64,000 nucleotides of DNA from an uncultured Latescibacterota bacterium (GCA_958295785.1 OY282377.1:2556394-2620393); one strand, 5' to 3'; positions 1-8,866 are shown, counted from the stretch's first letter. Notes: generated by a model not told the origin, from the sequence alone. Numbers and translations: made by a program.

Positions 1-311
1 TGGCGTAAATTTATTAAAACAGCTTGGGCGCGTTGCACGCACTCCGTCCAGAAATACCAATCGTTATAGTCTTCTTGATAATCGACCCCCACAAATTCCA
101 AGTCATTGATTTTTTTTTCGTATGCTTGAAAAGAAAGACCATATTTCTTTTCGTACTGTTCCAAATAGCCCTGTCCTTCTCTGATTTCCTCCTCGACCTG
201 AACCATGCGGTACTCAACAGCACCTCTCAGCGCACGCCCCATGAGAAGTGCCTGTTCTTTTTTCGGCAAATCCGTCAGAACATCCGGAATATTCAATGTA
301 ATTTCGCTCAT
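1..311 (-). CDS. Small acidic hypothetical protein, C-terminus cut by window edge
   Basis: Reading from the ATG at 311 down to base 1 gives an open frame of at least 103 codons with no stop, so the gene runs off the left edge. It is preceded by an AAGAGAG ribosome-binding site. The protein starts MSEITLNIPDVLTDLPKKEQ and is rich in Glu, Lys and Tyr, with a helical, coiled-coil-like middle and a Trp/Tyr-rich segment near residues 85-95. I do not recognise a named family. The layout (short, acidic, a YEKKYG-like segment followed by DYxxDYxxWYFW) resembles small antitoxin-like proteins that sit beside toxins, but that is only an impression; the partner gene would lie outside the window. It is AT-richer than the neighbouring housekeeping genes. 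Confidence 0.6.
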   Translation of the reverse strand, partial: MSEITLNIPDVLTDLPKKEQALLMGRALRGAVEYRMVQVEEEIREGQGYLEQYEKKYGLSFQAYEKKINDLEFVGVDYQEDYNDWYFWTECVQRAQAVLINLR

Positions 312-472
312 TTATATCTCTCTTAAAATCGGCGGATGGGGTTATTTTGGCTCCTGATCTTAAATGTAACGCATTTCTACCCTCTCTGCAAGCCCCTGAC
401 CTTTGAGAATCAGCCATCCGCCTCCCCTCATCGCTAAGTACGAGGACTGGTCACCGACCACTGATTGTTGTC

Positions 473-1282
473 TCAAACAATCGCAATTTCCGGCAAGTCG
501 CTCTCTCGTTCTCTCAATGCCTCGACAACGCACGCGGCAATCTCGGCAAACACATGGTCTCCATCCAGCGCAATGGGCATGCCCGCATCGCCGCGTTCGC
601 AAATGTCGGGCTGAATGGGGATTTGTCCGAGAAGCGGCAGGCCAAACGCATCGGCGATTTGCCGACCGCCATCTGCGCCGAACAGGGGCGTGCGGTCTCC
701 GCAACACGGGCACGAAAAATAGCTCATGTTTTCTATGATGCCGAGCATGGGCACTTCCACTTTGTGAAACATCTCAATGCTGCGGTGGACATCTTCCAAC
801 GCGACCTTTTGCGGCGTGGTGACAATAACCGCGCCGGCGAGGGGCACGGTTTGGGCAAGGGTGAGTTGTGCATCGCCCGTGCCGGGGGGCAAATCGACCA
901 CGAGATAGTCGAGCGCGCCCCATATCACGTCGATCATAAATTGCTGAATCATTTTGCCCACAATGGGCCCGCGCCAGATGATGGGGGCATTTTCGCCCGC
1001 AATGAGGCCGAGAGACATCAATTTGACATTGTGATTTTCAAGGGGCAGAATTTTTTGTCCGCGCGCTTTGGGTTGCGCCCTCGCGCCCATCATCAGCGGC
1101 ACATTGGGGCCGTAAATATCCGCGTCGAGCAGGCCAACCGCCGCGCCCTGTTTGGCGAGCGAAACAGCGAGATTGACGCTCACAGTTGTCTTTCCCACGC
1201 CGCCTTTGCCACTGGCAACAGCGACGATATTTTTTACGTCGGGCAAAATTTCAGCGCGTTTGGGAGCAGGGGGTGTTGGCAT
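473..1282 (-). CDS. apbC: Mrp/ApbC-type iron-sulfur carrier P-loop ATPase
   Basis: Cytosolic ATPase of the Mrp/NBP35 family, which carries Fe-S clusters to apoproteins. About 269 residues. The N-terminus holds a deviant Walker A, SGKGGVGKTT (about residues 24-33), followed by LLDADIYGPNVP, the family-typical IWRGP and DLPPGTGD segments, and a CPCCG cysteine motif near residue 180 that would form the intersubunit cluster site. The frame is open for 62 more codons upstream, but those codons are built from intergenic repeat DNA; the ATG at 1282 has a GGAG ribosome-binding site and starts directly before the conserved domain. The N-terminal DUF59 domain of longer Mrp proteins is absent, as in many short forms. 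Its neighbour on the same strand is a cysteine desulfurase, which fits Fe-S assembly. Confidence 0.93.
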   Translation of the reverse strand: MPTPPAPKRAEILPDVKNIVAVASGKGGVGKTTVSVNLAVSLAKQGAAVGLLDADIYGPNVPLMMGARAQPKARGQKILPLENHNVKLMSLGLIAGENAPIIWRGPIVGKMIQQFMIDVIWGALDYLVVDLPPGTGDAQLTLAQTVPLAGAVIVTTPQKVALEDVHRSIEMFHKVEVPMLGIIENMSYFSCPCCGDRTPLFGADGGRQIADAFGLPLLGQIPIQPDICERGDAGMPIALDGDHVFAEIAACVVEALRERESDLPEIAIV

Positions 1283-1319
1283 TCGTAACTCCAGTGATAA
1301 GTCTGTAAATTTGAAAAAA

Positions 1320-1560
1320 TAAAAGCGGGCACGGGGGCATCGCCTCAATCTGCGTTCATCTGTGCAATCCGTGTCATCCGCGATTCGCCTTGTATCTTTG
1401 GGCGAGCACGGGGGCATCGCCCCTACATTTCTCTCCTCGCCTCTTGCCTTGCCTTTCATCCGCGTCATCCGCGCAATCCGTGTAATCCGCGATCCGCCTT
1501 TCGCCTTTCATCCGCGCAATCCGCGCAATCTGCTTAATCCGCGATCTGCCTTTCTTCTGC
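1320..1560. repeat. Degenerate tandem repeat of short GC-rich units plus one REP-like unit
   Basis: The space between the Mrp and cysteine desulfurase genes is filled with reiterated short words such as ATCCGCG, CAATCCG and TAATCCGCGATC, and holds REP-like units near 1327-1345 and 1397-1427 (GGGCACGGGGGC followed by GCCCCTAC). The array runs into the 3' end of the desulfurase gene and supplies its last codons. A related word set (TCTGCG, ATCCGCG, TTCATCTGTG) recurs at about 8415-8450. Confidence 0.75.
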
Positions 1561-2728
1561 GGATGTTTTTGTAATTCGGCGAGATCTCTCGAAGCCGGTT
1601 GACTTCCCGAATCGCGCGGTCTGCAACATAGTCGATCTCTGCTTCGGTATTGAAACGCCCAATGCCAAAGCGGATGCTACTTTGCGCCATATCATCGCCA
1701 ACGCCAATGGCTTTGAGCACATAAGACGGCTCCAAAGAAGCCGAGGTACACGCCGAGCCAGACGAGAGGGCCACATCGCACAAGCCCATCAGCAGGCTTT
1801 CGCCATCCACGCCGGCAAAGCTGATGTTGAGATTGCCCGGCAAACGCCGTTCCGGGTGGCCGTTGAGTTGGAGTTGATCCAGCGCGTTGAAGAGATGGTC
1901 GCGCAAGCGATGGCACAATTTCCGACAGTGTTCGGCTTCCGCCGCGAGGTGTTGTTGTGCGAGCGCGCAGGCTTCCCCAAGCCCCACGATGCCCGGCACG
2001 TTGAGCGTGCCCGACCGCATGCCTTTTTCATGGCCGCCGCCATCCACCTGCCCCACCAAGCGCACGCGCGGGCGGCTCCGCACATAGAGCGCGCCCATGC
2101 CTTTGGGGCCATAGCCCTTGTGCGCGGAAATGGAGAGCAGATCGATGTGCATGGCTTCCACGTCGAGCGGCACTTTGCCAATGGCCTGCGCGGCATCCGT
2201 GTGAAAATAAATGTCTTTTTTTTCACAAAGCGCGCCGATTTCTCCTATCGCCTGACAGGTGCCGATTTCGTTGTTGGCCGCCATGATCGAGACCAGAACG
2301 GTGTTGTCCGTGATGGCGTTTGCAATATCCGATGGATCGACAATGCCCTGCGCGTCCACGGGCAAGACCGTGACCGCAACGCCAGCGCGTTCCACTGCGC
2401 GGCACGAATCGAGCACGGCGTGGTGTTCGGTTGCCTGGGTGATGATGTGCGGAGCCTGCGCCGCGGCCGCCACGCCTTTGATGGCGAGGTTATCGGATTC
2501 CGTGGCCCCGCTGGTAAAAATAATGTCTTTGGGCTGTGCGTTGATGAGGCAGGCAATTTGTTCCCGCGCCCTATCGACGGCATCTTCGGCCTCCCACCCA
2601 AAGGCGTGCGTGCGGCTGGCGGCATTGCCAAAGCGGTCTTTGAAATAGGGCAACATCGCCTCGAGCACCCGTTCATCCACGGGCGTGGTGGCGTTGTTGT
2701 CGAGATATATGGGCAGTTGGATGGACAT
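1508..2728 (-). CDS. iscS: Cysteine desulfurase, IscS/NifS type
   Basis: PLP enzyme that takes sulfur from cysteine to build Fe-S clusters and thiolated cofactors. About 406 residues. Visible family hallmarks: YLDNNATTP at the N-terminus, TSGATESDN, the ATEHHAVL histidine segment, SISAHKGYGPKG with the PLP lysine, and SSGSACTSAS with the persulfide cysteine. The start at 2728 has an AGAAGAG ribosome-binding site and gives the classic N-terminus; the upstream open frame belongs to another reading of the cysS gene. The last codons (RRRKADRGLSRLRGLRG) are encoded by the intergenic tandem repeat, so the natural C-terminus has probably been replaced or extended. No scaffold (IscU/NifU) gene lies beside it. 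Confidence 0.94.
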   Translation of the reverse strand: MSIQLPIYLDNNATTPVDERVLEAMLPYFKDRFGNAASRTHAFGWEAEDAVDRAREQIACLINAQPKDIIFTSGATESDNLAIKGVAAAAQAPHIITQATEHHAVLDSCRAVERAGVAVTVLPVDAQGIVDPSDIANAITDNTVLVSIMAANNEIGTCQAIGEIGALCEKKDIYFHTDAAQAIGKVPLDVEAMHIDLLSISAHKGYGPKGMGALYVRSRPRVRLVGQVDGGGHEKGMRSGTLNVPGIVGLGEACALAQQHLAAEAEHCRKLCHRLRDHLFNALDQLQLNGHPERRLPGNLNISFAGVDGESLLMGLCDVALSSGSACTSASLEPSYVLKAIGVGDDMAQSSIRFGIGRFNTEAEIDYVADRAIREVNRLREISPNYKNIRRRKADRGLSRLRGLRG

Positions 2729-2798
2729 TTCTCTTCTCACCTCATCTGGCGGGCACGGGGGCCTGTCCCTACGACCAATGGACAGGGCACTGGCCGAT

Positions 2799-4289
2799 CT
2801 ACGCCAACTTCTTAACCGCGACCGTGCCCTCCGGCGTGGAGCGCACTTCAAAGCCCGCGTCGATGAGTTCTTGGCGCAATCGGTCGGCAACATCGTAATT
2901 TTTGGCTGCGCGCGCTTCGTCAATTTGTTTGCAAAGCACCGCGCTGTTGTCTTTGTCAAGGGATTCCGATGCGTCGGAAAGATCGGCAATGCCGAGCACG
3001 CTGTCGATTTTGTCGAACACGGCCCGCGCTTCGGACGGGTCGTCTGGCGTTTGACCGATCCAAGTGTGGACGACCGCGAGTGCCGCGCTGATGTTGAGAT
3101 CGCTGGACAGCGCGCCGAGGAAATCGGCGATGACCGGGTGTGCGTTATCCACCTCGGCCGCGTTGCCCGCCTGGGCGAGGCCCTGCCCAAATTCGCAAAA
3201 CCGCCGCACGGCATTGGCCGAGTCTCGAATGCCTTTTTGCGTAAAATTGGTCTGCGTGCGGTAATGCGTCTTGATGAGTTCGTAACGCAGAACAGCCGGG
3301 TGAACCGGACGCCCGGTGACTTTGCCCTCGAGCACGTCTCGCACCGTGAAAAAATTGCCCTTGCTCTTGGACATTTTTTCGCCTTCAACCATCAAATAGC
3401 GCGGGTGAATCCAGTATTTGGCAAAATGCGATTGGCCCGTGGCGCACCGCGATTGGGCAATTTCGCATTCGTGGTGTGGGAAGATATTGTCTTCGCCCCC
3501 GGTGTGAATGTCGATCACCTCGCGGCGCAACATTTTCATCGCCATCGCCGAGCATTCGATATGCCAGCCCGGATAGCCTTCGCCCCAGGGAGAAGGCCAT
3601 TTCATGATGTGGGATGGATCGGGTTTCCACAAAAAGAAATCAGCGGGATCGCGCTTGGTGGCTTGGTGTTCTTTTAGGACGCGGCCGCCCGACCCCGCCA
3701 CGAGTTGCGCGAGGTCATTGCCCGAGAGCCGTCCGTATTCGGGGAAGGATCGGACGCTGAAATAAACCACGCCATCATCGGCGATATAGGCGTGGCCCTT
3801 GTCCAAGAGCTTTTGGATCATCGCCTGTATGGCGTCGATGTGTTCGGTGGGCCGCGGCATGTTGCGCGGATAGTCACGCGCCACTTCGATCCCGAGCGCG
3901 CACGCATCTTCGACAAATGCGTCTGTGAAGTATTGCGCGACCTGATAGGGATCGTCGGGGTTGGCAACCCCACCGGGCAACGCGCCCGATTTTTTGGCCT
4001 CTTTGAGTTTGCGCGCAGCCACCGCGATTTTGTCTTCGCCCGCGGCATCGGCCACCTCGTCGTCGGTCATGTGCCCCACGTCGGTGATGTTCATGACATG
4101 CGCGACGCGATAGCCGGCCAGTTCCAAGAAGCGGCGGAGCAAATCGGAGAACAAAAAGGATTTGAAATTGCCGATGTGGGCAAAATCGTACACGGTTGGG
4201 CCGCAGGTATACATTGCCACATGGGGCGGATCGAGCGGTTCAAAAATTTCCGTGCGATTGGTCAGGGTATTGTAAAATCGAATGTCCAT
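2799..4289 (-). CDS. cysS: Cysteinyl-tRNA synthetase
   Basis: Class I aminoacyl-tRNA synthetase charging tRNA-Cys. About 496 residues, normal for the family. The N-terminus carries [15 protein letters not shown] (zinc cysteine plus HIGH-type motif), then [10 protein letters not shown] and the [16 protein letters not shown] zinc-site segment, and KMSKSKGN (the KMSKS loop). The C-terminal part is the helical DALR region, ending with a short basic tail. The ATG at 4289 is chosen because it begins the family-typical sequence [14 protein letters not shown]; its ribosome-binding site is weak. A REP-like repeat separates it from the downstream desulfurase gene. Confidence 0.95.
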   Translation of the reverse strand: MDIRFYNTLTNRTEIFEPLDPPHVAMYTCGPTVYDFAHIGNFKSFLFSDLLRRFLELAGYRVAHVMNITDVGHMTDDEVADAAGEDKIAVAARKLKEAKKSGALPGGVANPDDPYQVAQYFTDAFVEDACALGIEVARDYPRNMPRPTEHIDAIQAMIQKLLDKGHAYIADDGVVYFSVRSFPEYGRLSGNDLAQLVAGSGGRVLKEHQATKRDPADFFLWKPDPSHIMKWPSPWGEGYPGWHIECSAMAMKMLRREVIDIHTGGEDNIFPHHECEIAQSRCATGQSHFAKYWIHPRYLMVEGEKMSKSKGNFFTVRDVLEGKVTGRPVHPAVLRYELIKTHYRTQTNFTQKGIRDSANAVRRFCEFGQGLAQAGNAAEVDNAHPVIADFLGALSSDLNISAALAVVHTWIGQTPDDPSEARAVFDKIDSVLGIADLSDASESLDKDNSAVLCKQIDEARAAKNYDVADRLRQELIDAGFEVRSTPEGTVAVKKLA

Positions 4290-4397
4290 AATTGAGTTCA
4301 AGGTGTGGGGTTTAATGCGGGATTTGAAAAAAATATCTCGCACACCCGGTTTTGTCAATCAATATAGATTCAACGCATCCATTCCATTTTCATCGTT

Positions 4398-5150
4398 TTA
4401 TCCTTGGATAGAATTTTTGTTCCTGCACAACGCGATGATGTAAAGCCCGACGAGCGCAAGGCCAATGCTGACCCACTGATGCACGCTGAGACTCAAAAAA
4501 ACTTCGGGGGTCAGGCGTGCAAATTCGACAACAAAGCGCGCAAGGGCCATCAAAACGAGATACAGGCCAAAAGTCACACCGGGCCTTAGACGACCGCGCA
4601 AAGCCCACAAAATGCCGAAAATGCAGACCATCTGGATCATTTCGTAAATCGGCGTGGGATGCACAACTTCAAACGTGGGCACAAGGCCCTTGGAATAGGT
4701 TTTGCCCCACGGCAGATCAGTGGGCGTGCCATAGCAACCATCGCCTGAGAGTTCGCATCCCCCGCGTCCAAAAAAGTAGCCCACGACAAGGGCCGGCGCA
4801 AAGGCGTCCAAAGCGGGCCAATCCAAGGCGTTGTGCCGGCGAAGCGCGAGGAGCACAATGACTGCGCCGCCCAAAAACCCGCCATACCACGCCCAACCCA
4901 GCGTGGAAAAAATCGTGCCAAAAGGATCGGCGATAAAGGGGTGGGGATATTCGAGAACGTGAAAAATTTTGCTGCCCACAATGCCGCCGATCATCGCGGC
5001 AAACGCAATGCGGTCCGACAGCGCGGGATCGAGTGCCAGCCGCCGAAATTCGCGTTTGAGCACCCACGATGCAAAAAGCAATCCCACGGCGAGCATTGTG
5101 CCGTAAACGCCGATGCGAAGGGGGCCGTATTCAAAGAGGATTGGAGACAT
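4398..5150 (-). CDS. lgt: Prolipoprotein diacylglyceryl transferase
   Basis: Inner-membrane enzyme that attaches diacylglycerol from phosphatidylglycerol to the lipobox cysteine of prelipoproteins. 250 residues with about seven hydrophobic segments. Family features: an N-terminal PLRIGVYGTM segment, GWAWYGGFLGG, and the signature region GRGGCELSGDGCYG followed by PTDLPWG. The window encodes several lipoproteins that would be substrates (both substrate-binding proteins, the SCO1 protein, the cytochrome, the TroA-like protein). No Shine-Dalgarno motif is visible: the bases just before the ATG are repeats of an ACCACTGA word that continue into the adjacent tandem array. Confidence 0.94.
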   Translation of the reverse strand: MSPILFEYGPLRIGVYGTMLAVGLLFASWVLKREFRRLALDPALSDRIAFAAMIGGIVGSKIFHVLEYPHPFIADPFGTIFSTLGWAWYGGFLGGAVIVLLALRRHNALDWPALDAFAPALVVGYFFGRGGCELSGDGCYGTPTDLPWGKTYSKGLVPTFEVVHPTPIYEMIQMVCIFGILWALRGRLRPGVTFGLYLVLMALARFVVEFARLTPEVFLSLSVHQWVSIGLALVGLYIIALCRNKNSIQG

Positions 5151-5345
5151 GAGTCAGTGGTTAGTGGAGAGTGGTCAGTGGTCAGTGGTCAAAGGACCCG
5201 TAGGGGCGATGCCCCTGTGCTCGCCCAAATAGATGAAACGTAGGGGCGCGGCCCCCGTGCTCGCCCGAATAGACAAAACGTAGGGGCGATGCCCCCGTGC
5301 TCGCCCGAATAGATGAAACGTAGAGGCGATGCCCCCGTGCCTGTC
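5151..5345. repeat. ACCACTGA-type repeat and 3.5 copies of a 40-bp REP-like tandem repeat
   Basis: Bases 5154-5190 carry reiterated GTGGTCAGTG words. From 5201 a 40-bp unit beginning TAGGGGCGATGCCCC and ending GAATAGATGAAACG repeats at exactly 5201, 5241 and 5281, with a half copy from 5321. Each unit contains a GGGGC/GCCCC inverted repeat. The same unit is found singly or in pairs at many other intergenic sites of the window. Confidence 0.95.
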
Positions 5346-5437
5346 CTCGTACCTCTTGAAAGCCCCCATCGGTGGTTTTCCCTTTCGCGTCTTTTTCGCG
5401 TCTTTCGTAGTTCCGCGCCTTTCATATCGCCGTTCTA

Positions 5438-6577
5438 TCAGGCACGTTGCTTTTCGAGCAAGAACAAGAACTCTCGGTTTGATTGATCGACCTCTCGCAG
5501 CCATTCATGCGTCCACGTCATGCCCGCCATCACGTTTTTCTGGTAATTGATCGCGACCACATCCAAAAGCCTGCCGTGACGCCGCATCACATCGTTCAAC
5601 GCACTGGCCGTCGCCCGTCCGCCAGAACTGTACGACAGAATGACATAGCGCGCTCGCGTCGCCGCGATGAGTTTCTCAATGGCTTCGACCGCGATGAAGC
5701 GGCCCTTCGCGTCGCGTCTGAACTCTTCGAATGCGGATGTTGCCACGGGGTCAGACGTATCAACACGGCGATTGGCCTTGCCGAAAAGGGCGGGCTTATC
5801 GCAGAGAATGACGCTCTTCCAGATGTGGTAATAAGACGCATAGCGCACGCGCGATGGCGGCATTTTTTCGTTATTCGACCCATACGGCGGATCGAAATAC
5901 GCCAAGTCAACGGGGATATTGGGCGCGAGATCAAAAATGTCCTTTCGGAACACGCGGTGTTTCCCAGAGGACGGAAAGACAGATGGCACTTTGAGATCGA
6001 GTTCCTTATAGGATCGCGGGGACCAGTCTTTGAGATACGAGACAAAGTGCCCGAGGCTGCTATCTACGCGGTCGAGTGCCAAAATCAGGCTCGTCAGTGC
6101 CACCGCCTTATCGACGGGATCGAGCGCGAGGGCTTCGATCTCCTCCCGGATCGCATCGAGTTTTCGGGTGTTGTGAATCTGCCATGGCCGCTTGCGCCCA
6201 TCGCGCTGAATCGCGCAACCCTTGTTGGGATGCCCGCCATAGTGCTGTGTGAACCACCCATCTGCGGGCGGCACGGCATTGAGGTGATCGATGAGCGGTT
6301 GGTAATCCTCAGCTTTCCTTTTGTTGAGCAAATAGCACGTCCCAAAAATTTCAGACCACGCGGCAATATCGTTGCAGACGACCGTATAACCGAGTCGAGC
6401 GAGTGCCTGCGACACCCTTGTCGTCCCCGAGAACCCATCCAACACCGTCTTCGCACCAACTTTTGCGATTAGTTGCAAGATATGCGGGAGAAGTTTCAAC
6501 TTGGACCCAGCATACTTGATCCCCTCTGTGGGCGGCGCGGCGAGAACGAGATCGCCAAAGAGCGGAAGTTGCGTCAT
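5438..6577 (-). CDS. DNA adenine N6-methyltransferase, D12 class
   Basis: Methylates adenine in a specific DNA site, probably as the modification half of a type II restriction system. 379 residues. An N-terminal GIKYAGSKLKLLPHI segment is typical of D12 (Dam-like) methylases; DGFSGTTRVSQAL is the SAM-binding FxG region (motif I) and YFDPPYGSN, near residue 220, is catalytic motif IV of the DPPY type. The start ATG overlaps the stop of the preceding reading frame by four bases (ATGA), so translation is probably coupled to the damaged endonuclease gene upstream. Codon and base use are mixed, and the 3' side abuts the 40-bp repeat array. The recognition site cannot be read from sequence. Confidence 0.9.
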   Translation of the reverse strand: MTQLPLFGDLVLAAPPTEGIKYAGSKLKLLPHILQLIAKVGAKTVLDGFSGTTRVSQALARLGYTVVCNDIAAWSEIFGTCYLLNKRKAEDYQPLIDHLNAVPPADGWFTQHYGGHPNKGCAIQRDGRKRPWQIHNTRKLDAIREEIEALALDPVDKAVALTSLILALDRVDSSLGHFVSYLKDWSPRSYKELDLKVPSVFPSSGKHRVFRKDIFDLAPNIPVDLAYFDPPYGSNNEKMPPSRVRYASYYHIWKSVILCDKPALFGKANRRVDTSDPVATSAFEEFRRDAKGRFIAVEAIEKLIAATRARYVILSYSSGGRATASALNDVMRRHGRLLDVVAINYQKNVMAGMTWTHEWLREVDQSNREFLFLLEKQRA

Positions 6578-7422
6578 GTTCTCACCTCCACGCCCTGTCG
6601 CAATAGCGCAATATCTTCTTTTATTTTTGCAAGTGCTGATACATGCCCGGCCTCTGAGGATACCAGTGCATGGGAAAACAGCTTGACGAGGAACTGGTTG
6701 TGGGAATAATCAATCCATCCCCCGGTTATGCTATCAAAATACTGTAACCCGTTTCTAGTATGGGTCCACAGACCACGTTGAAGCGCGTTTGCAGTAGCAC
6801 TGCCATAGCGCACTTCGCATATATAGTTTTCGGCTATATCGTAAAAACGGTAGACAGGATGCTTTCGACCTCTTCGACCTTCCTCTCTAATAATGCGGAA
6901 AGTTTCCCGCATCGCACGGTCGTAATCAAACACAAGTATATTGCAACGTTGATTCTTTTCGTCGTATATCAACGGCAGTACATTGATGTTGCGAAACTCA
7001 GCGAAAGCAGGGTCTTTTAGAACTTTTTGGACAGCAGTTTGCCCTTCCACTTCAACACCCTCTTGTTATAACCTTGGAAACATGCGGAAGTTTTTGTCCG
7101 TGGAAAGTTGGAGGGGACCATCTCCATATGCTTTGAGACTAACAGGAAACTCAGCTTTGGTAATCTCGTTGATGATTTTAATATCTTCCTCTTTTGACTT
7201 CGCTCGGTAGAGATCTTTGCCGACGTGAATAGATCTAAAGTCGTACATATATTGATTGATAAATTCAGCAATGGCTATCTCCGCTAGATCACCGTGAGTT
7301 TTGTTTCCGATGAGACGCATGGTGAAAATGTTACTGAGTGTAGTTGTGATCAAATGCGGATGTTTGCTGATCAGTATCTTCAAGCGATCAGTGAAGTCTT
7401 TGTATGGATTATAATTATTCAT
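6574..7422 (-). pseudogene. Probable type II restriction endonuclease interrupted by an in-frame TAA
   Basis: Two same-frame open segments, 7422-7066 (118 aa) and 7065-6574 (about 162 codons), are separated only by one TAA at 7066-7068; without it they form a single protein of about 282 residues. The first half contains an EEDIKI acidic segment and FPVSLKAYG, a possible PD-(D/E)XK-like core; the second half is rich in aromatic residues and ends ATGA-coupled to the methylase. The second half could restart at the GTG at 7050. Endonuclease identity is inferred from the coupling with a D12 methylase and from the core-like motif; I do not recognise a named family. The region is clearly AT-richer than its neighbours, suggesting transfer. 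Confidence 0.65.
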
Positions 7423-7467
7423 GTATGATACCGTTCCTTTCTACGGATCTAATGTTTATTTTTTTAG

Positions 7468-7507
7468 AAATGTAAAGCGAATGGTCAATGAGATACCCCG
7501 CGGCGCG
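7468..7507. repeat. Displaced copy of part of the SCO1-like gene
   Basis: About 36 of 40 bases match 7860-7899, which lies inside the SCO1-like gene and encodes its YLIDHSLYI segment. The fragment stands alone between the restriction cassette and the orphan antitoxin gene. Confidence 0.75.
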
Positions 7508-7511
7508 GTTG

Positions 7512-7730
7512 TCAAACGCAACTGTCCATGTCAATGCCTTGCTCCATTTCATCCAATGTCCAGCGTTTGGCGGGATTCTCCAAGCGATTTAATGCCAAGT
7601 ATTTATCTTCCAGTTCATCCAAGTATTCCATGATGGCTTCCTCAATGTAGGAAGTCTCGGTGCGGCCAGTTCGAGCGGCGAGGTCCGCAATGCGTTGCTC
7701 GATTTCAGAAGGTAAATGGACAGTAATCAA
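7512..7730 (-). CDS. Ribbon-helix-helix antitoxin (RelB/CopG-like), apparently without toxin
   Basis: 72 residues. The N-terminal MITVHLPSEIEQRIADLAARTGRTET followed by SYIEEAIMEYLDELED has the beta-strand plus two-helix pattern of RHH DNA-binding antitoxins that pair with RelE/ParE toxins and repress their own operon. In such operons the toxin usually follows directly; here the downstream bases (7423-7511) hold only the displaced SCO1 fragment, so the toxin is missing or was deleted. The last residues (DMDSCV) may be altered by that junction. A promoter would lie in 7731-7764. Confidence 0.75.
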   Translation of the reverse strand: MITVHLPSEIEQRIADLAARTGRTETSYIEEAIMEYLDELEDKYLALNRLENPAKRWTLDEMEQGIDMDSCV

Positions 7731-7764
7731 AGTAGCACTCCTTTGTTATCGTGAAGGTTTGAGG

Positions 7765-8430
7765 TCAGCGGAACAGTTGTCGGGCGACAGTGGCGATTTC
7801 TTCGGCGGTGTGGGAGGGGCGAAAGAAGAATCGCAAATCGCCTTTGTGATCGATGAGATAAATGTAGAGCGAATGGTCGATGAGATACCCTGCGGCGGAG
7901 TTCTGATCGTTGATTTCATAGTGGGCCGCATAGCGTTTGACCACAGCGTCAATCCTGTCCTGCGACCCCGTCAGGCCAATGGCGGGCACGTCAAAGTGCG
8001 ACAAATAGGTTTTGAGCACCTCGGGCGAATCGCGTTTGGAATCCACGCTGACAAAGAGCGCGGTGAGATCGCGTGCATCTTCGCCCAAAAGCGCGTACAC
8101 ACGAGCGAGACGCGCCAGCGTTTGCGGACAGGCATCGGGACAACTCGCATAGCCAAAAAAGAGGAGAAATGGACGCTGTTGATCGGCCAAGCGAAACGCA
8201 TTGCCATCGTGATCGACCAGCGTAAAATCGCCCCCAAACGAATGGGGTTCGGCAGAGAGGGTGAGATCGGGATCACCTTGCGGCGTGCGTTCAAGGGGTT
8301 GGCAGGCGAACAAAAACAAGTGCAGCGTGCAAAGTGCAAGGTACAGCGTGCAGCGTCTGCCGCCCCACCACCGCCTCGCCTTGTGCGTTAAAAGCAATAC
8401 TTTGATTTTTTGCATTCTATCTGCGTCCAT
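7765..8430 (-). CDS. SCO1/SenC-family copper chaperone lipoprotein
   Basis: Membrane-anchored thioredoxin-fold protein that delivers copper to, or reduces, the CuA site of cytochrome c oxidase. About 221 residues from 8430, or 216 from the ATG at 8415. A hydrophobic stretch ends in LFAC (lipobox), and the mature part carries GYASCPDACPQTL, the CxxxC copper site, plus the partner histidine in YLIDHSLYI near residue 185. It is the third gene of a minus-strand group with the cytochrome c and PCuAC genes and overlaps the PCuAC gene by 14 bases. Its first codons come from intergenic repeat words, so the exact start is uncertain. Confidence 0.9.
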   Translation of the reverse strand: MDADRMQKIKVLLLTHKARRWWGGRRCTLYLALCTLHLFLFACQPLERTPQGDPDLTLSAEPHSFGGDFTLVDHDGNAFRLADQQRPFLLFFGYASCPDACPQTLARLARVYALLGEDARDLTALFVSVDSKRDSPEVLKTYLSHFDVPAIGLTGSQDRIDAVVKRYAAHYEINDQNSAAGYLIDHSLYIYLIDHKGDLRFFFRPSHTAEEIATVARQLFR

Positions 8431-8866
8431 CCGCGTTCATCTGTGGATTTGAAACAATGCGTGCCCGAACCGTCTGGATCTGCCCATTTGCAAACGCGAC
8501 CGTTAGATCGAGTGAATCGCCCGGTGCCAAGTCGCGCTTGAGGCCGATGAGCATCAGGTGATTGCCGCCCGGTTGCAGGGTTGCCGAGCCGTTTGCGGGA
8601 ATGGGCAAACGGTCGATCTTTTTCATCCGCATCATATTGCCATCGGTGGTCATCACATGGATTTCTGCGATCTCAGCCACAGGTGTTGAGGCCGAAATAA
8701 GCGCGTTAGCAGGGCCGCGATTGTGAATCGACACATAAGCCGCAGTGATCCTCTGCGGCGGAATATTTTGACGCACTCGTGCGTTTTTGATGGTGAGAGA
8801 TGCCGGGATCTGTTCCCTGCATCCCATCCCCAAAAGCACGAGGGGTATCAAAAGAAAAAGGTACAT
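8417..8866 (-). CDS. Periplasmic copper chaperone PCu(A)C
   Basis: Small exported Cu(I) chaperone of the PCuAC family. 149 residues. The signal sequence ends in LLGMGC, a lipobox, so it is probably a lipoprotein. The copper-binding histidines and methionines are visible: EIHVMTTDGNMMRM (about residues 72-85) and GGNHLMLIGL (about residues 106-115), matching the HxxM...M...HxM pattern of the family. The neighbours, a cytochrome c and SCO1, point to cytochrome oxidase copper loading. The last residues (QMNADGRR) are encoded by repeat DNA shared with other intergenic regions. Confidence 0.9.
   Translation of the reverse strand: MYLFLLIPLVLLGMGCREQIPASLTIKNARVRQNIPPQRITAAYVSIHNRGPANALISASTPVAEIAEIHVMTTDGNMMRMKKIDRLPIPANGSATLQPGGNHLMLIGLKRDLAPGDSLDLTVAFANGQIQTVRARIVSNPQMNADGRR

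Noticed and set aside
1283-1468. A 62-residue N-terminal extension of the Mrp protein
   Set aside because: It is encoded by repeat DNA, and the ATG at 1282 with its ribosome-binding site starts at the conserved domain.
1682-2815. A 377-codon plus-strand frame over the cysteine desulfurase gene
   Set aside because: Shadow frame with no recognisable motif or ribosome-binding site, opposite an unmistakable iscS.
1508-3388. A 626-residue protein ending in the cysteine desulfurase
   Set aside because: The upstream 220 codons read the cysS gene in the wrong frame; the ATG at 2728 has a ribosome-binding site and the family N-terminus.
5189-5504. Small repeated-sequence proteins in the 40-bp array
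   Set aside because: The frames simply translate the tandem repeat; period 40 is not a multiple of three, so no stable protein repeat results.
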